A stretch of DNA of 64,000 nt from CAG-452 sp045531335 (GTDB lineage Bacteria > Bacillota > Clostridia > TANB77 > CAG-508). Position 1 is the stretch's first letter, and every line of letters begins with the position of its first letter. The translations under genes and the position numbers were made by a program. Shown in pieces: positions 63,749 through 64,000 of the stretch. The DNA lies in NCBI GenBank assembly GCA_045531335.1, contig JAZSDU010000034.1, positions 1 through 64,000 on the forward strand, given 5' to 3'. The notes beneath the pieces were generated by a model, which had not been told where the DNA came from, did no database searches, and saw only the letters and a program-made list of their open reading frames with translations.

Positions 63749-64000
63749 ATGGCTAATAAAAAGAAAAACAATAAAGGAATGGATGAAACAAAGAGATATA
63801 AAATAAAAAACAAAAAAGTCACTAAAAAATCTGGCAAGAAAAAAATGGATCCTAAAAAGAAAAAGACTATATTAATAAGTATATTGTTAGTAGCTTTAAT
63901 TGCATTAGGAATACTATTTGGAATAATTTATGGAATAATAAGAGAAGCTAAGCTAGATGCATCATCTTTTGTATTAAAATACGAAAATTCTGTAATGCTA
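63749..64000 (+). CDS. N-terminus of a class A penicillin-binding protein-like gene (partial)
   Basis: Starts ATG after 'aggaggtcataaa' and runs off the right edge. About 45 highly basic residues precede one membrane helix ('TILISILLVALIALGILFGIIYGII', about 46-70). 'REAKLDASSFVLKYENSVML' is like the stretch before the glycosyltransferase domain of PBP1a-type enzymes. Only 84 residues are visible. Confidence 0.5.
   Translation, partial: MANKKKNNKGMDETKRYKIKNKKVTKKSGKKKMDPKKKKTILISILLVALIALGILFGIIYGIIREAKLDASSFVLKYENSVML

Overview
This window is AT-rich (many genes use almost only A/T-ending codons) and reads like an uncultured, endospore-forming Clostridia-type Firmicute. The sporulation genes (bofA, yqfC, yqfD, spoIVB, an alpha/beta SASP, a PdaA-like deacetylase), the T-box leaders, GatCAB and the gene order all fit that. 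No rRNA, tRNA or CRISPR array was seen.

Layout. 1-1.6 kb: end of a DUF2207 membrane protein, with a -1 shift at an A7 run. 1.6-8 kb: T-box/tyrS, a HAD phosphatase, a GntR(YtrA)-ABC operon, rpiB, maf, mscL. 8-9.4 kb: a small structured RNA with its own promoter and terminator, and a foreign-looking gene. 9-13.3 kb: T-box, deoxyribosyltransferase-like gene, pheS, pheT. 13.3-25.3 kb: cdaA, truA, ysxC, serS, gatCAB, rpsT, a second structured RNA, dgt, yaaL, bofA. 25.4-29 kb: hpt, uvrC, an rRNA methyltransferase. 29-32 kb: a complete agr-type quorum-sensing locus (agrB-agrD facing agrA-agrC). 32-41.9 kb: pdaA, yqfC, yqfD, ybeY, era, yqzL, recO, hpf, SASP. 41.9-54.7 kb: a Tad/Flp-like pilus or secretion locus (CpaB, two ParA-like proteins, CpaF ATPase, a TadB/C-like protein, six short pilin-like proteins, one large glycine-rich surface protein). 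54.7-57.1 kb: a REP-associated tyrosine transposase (RAYT) inserted at the start of spoIVB. 57-64 kb: a foreign YhhN gene, asnB, folD, an MFS protein, dprA, start of a class A PBP.

The most striking signal is a recoding pattern. Nine genes carry an extra C directly before a glycine codon (GGA ten times, GGT once), giving an in-frame CGG at 11 places. Reading on in frame ends the protein within a few codons; skipping one base at CGG restores the conserved protein. The restored parts include the CpaF P-loop and the SpoIVB catalytic serine. By eye, every other CGG triplet in host-like genes lies out of frame. The only two in-frame CGG codons read normally are in two genes with foreign-looking codon use. 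This suggests CGG is unassigned or near-absent as an arginine codon here and acts as an efficient +1 frameshift (or CGGN quadruplet Gly) signal.

A second theme is dispersed palindromes. At least 25 copies of short GC-rich REP-like repeats (mostly 'gtagggg...cccctac' types, plus 'ggggacag...ctgtcccc' types) sit between genes. They occur as single hairpins or inverted pairs, sometimes supplying stop codons or C-terminal residues. A 114-bp element with imperfect terminal inverted repeats occurs twice.
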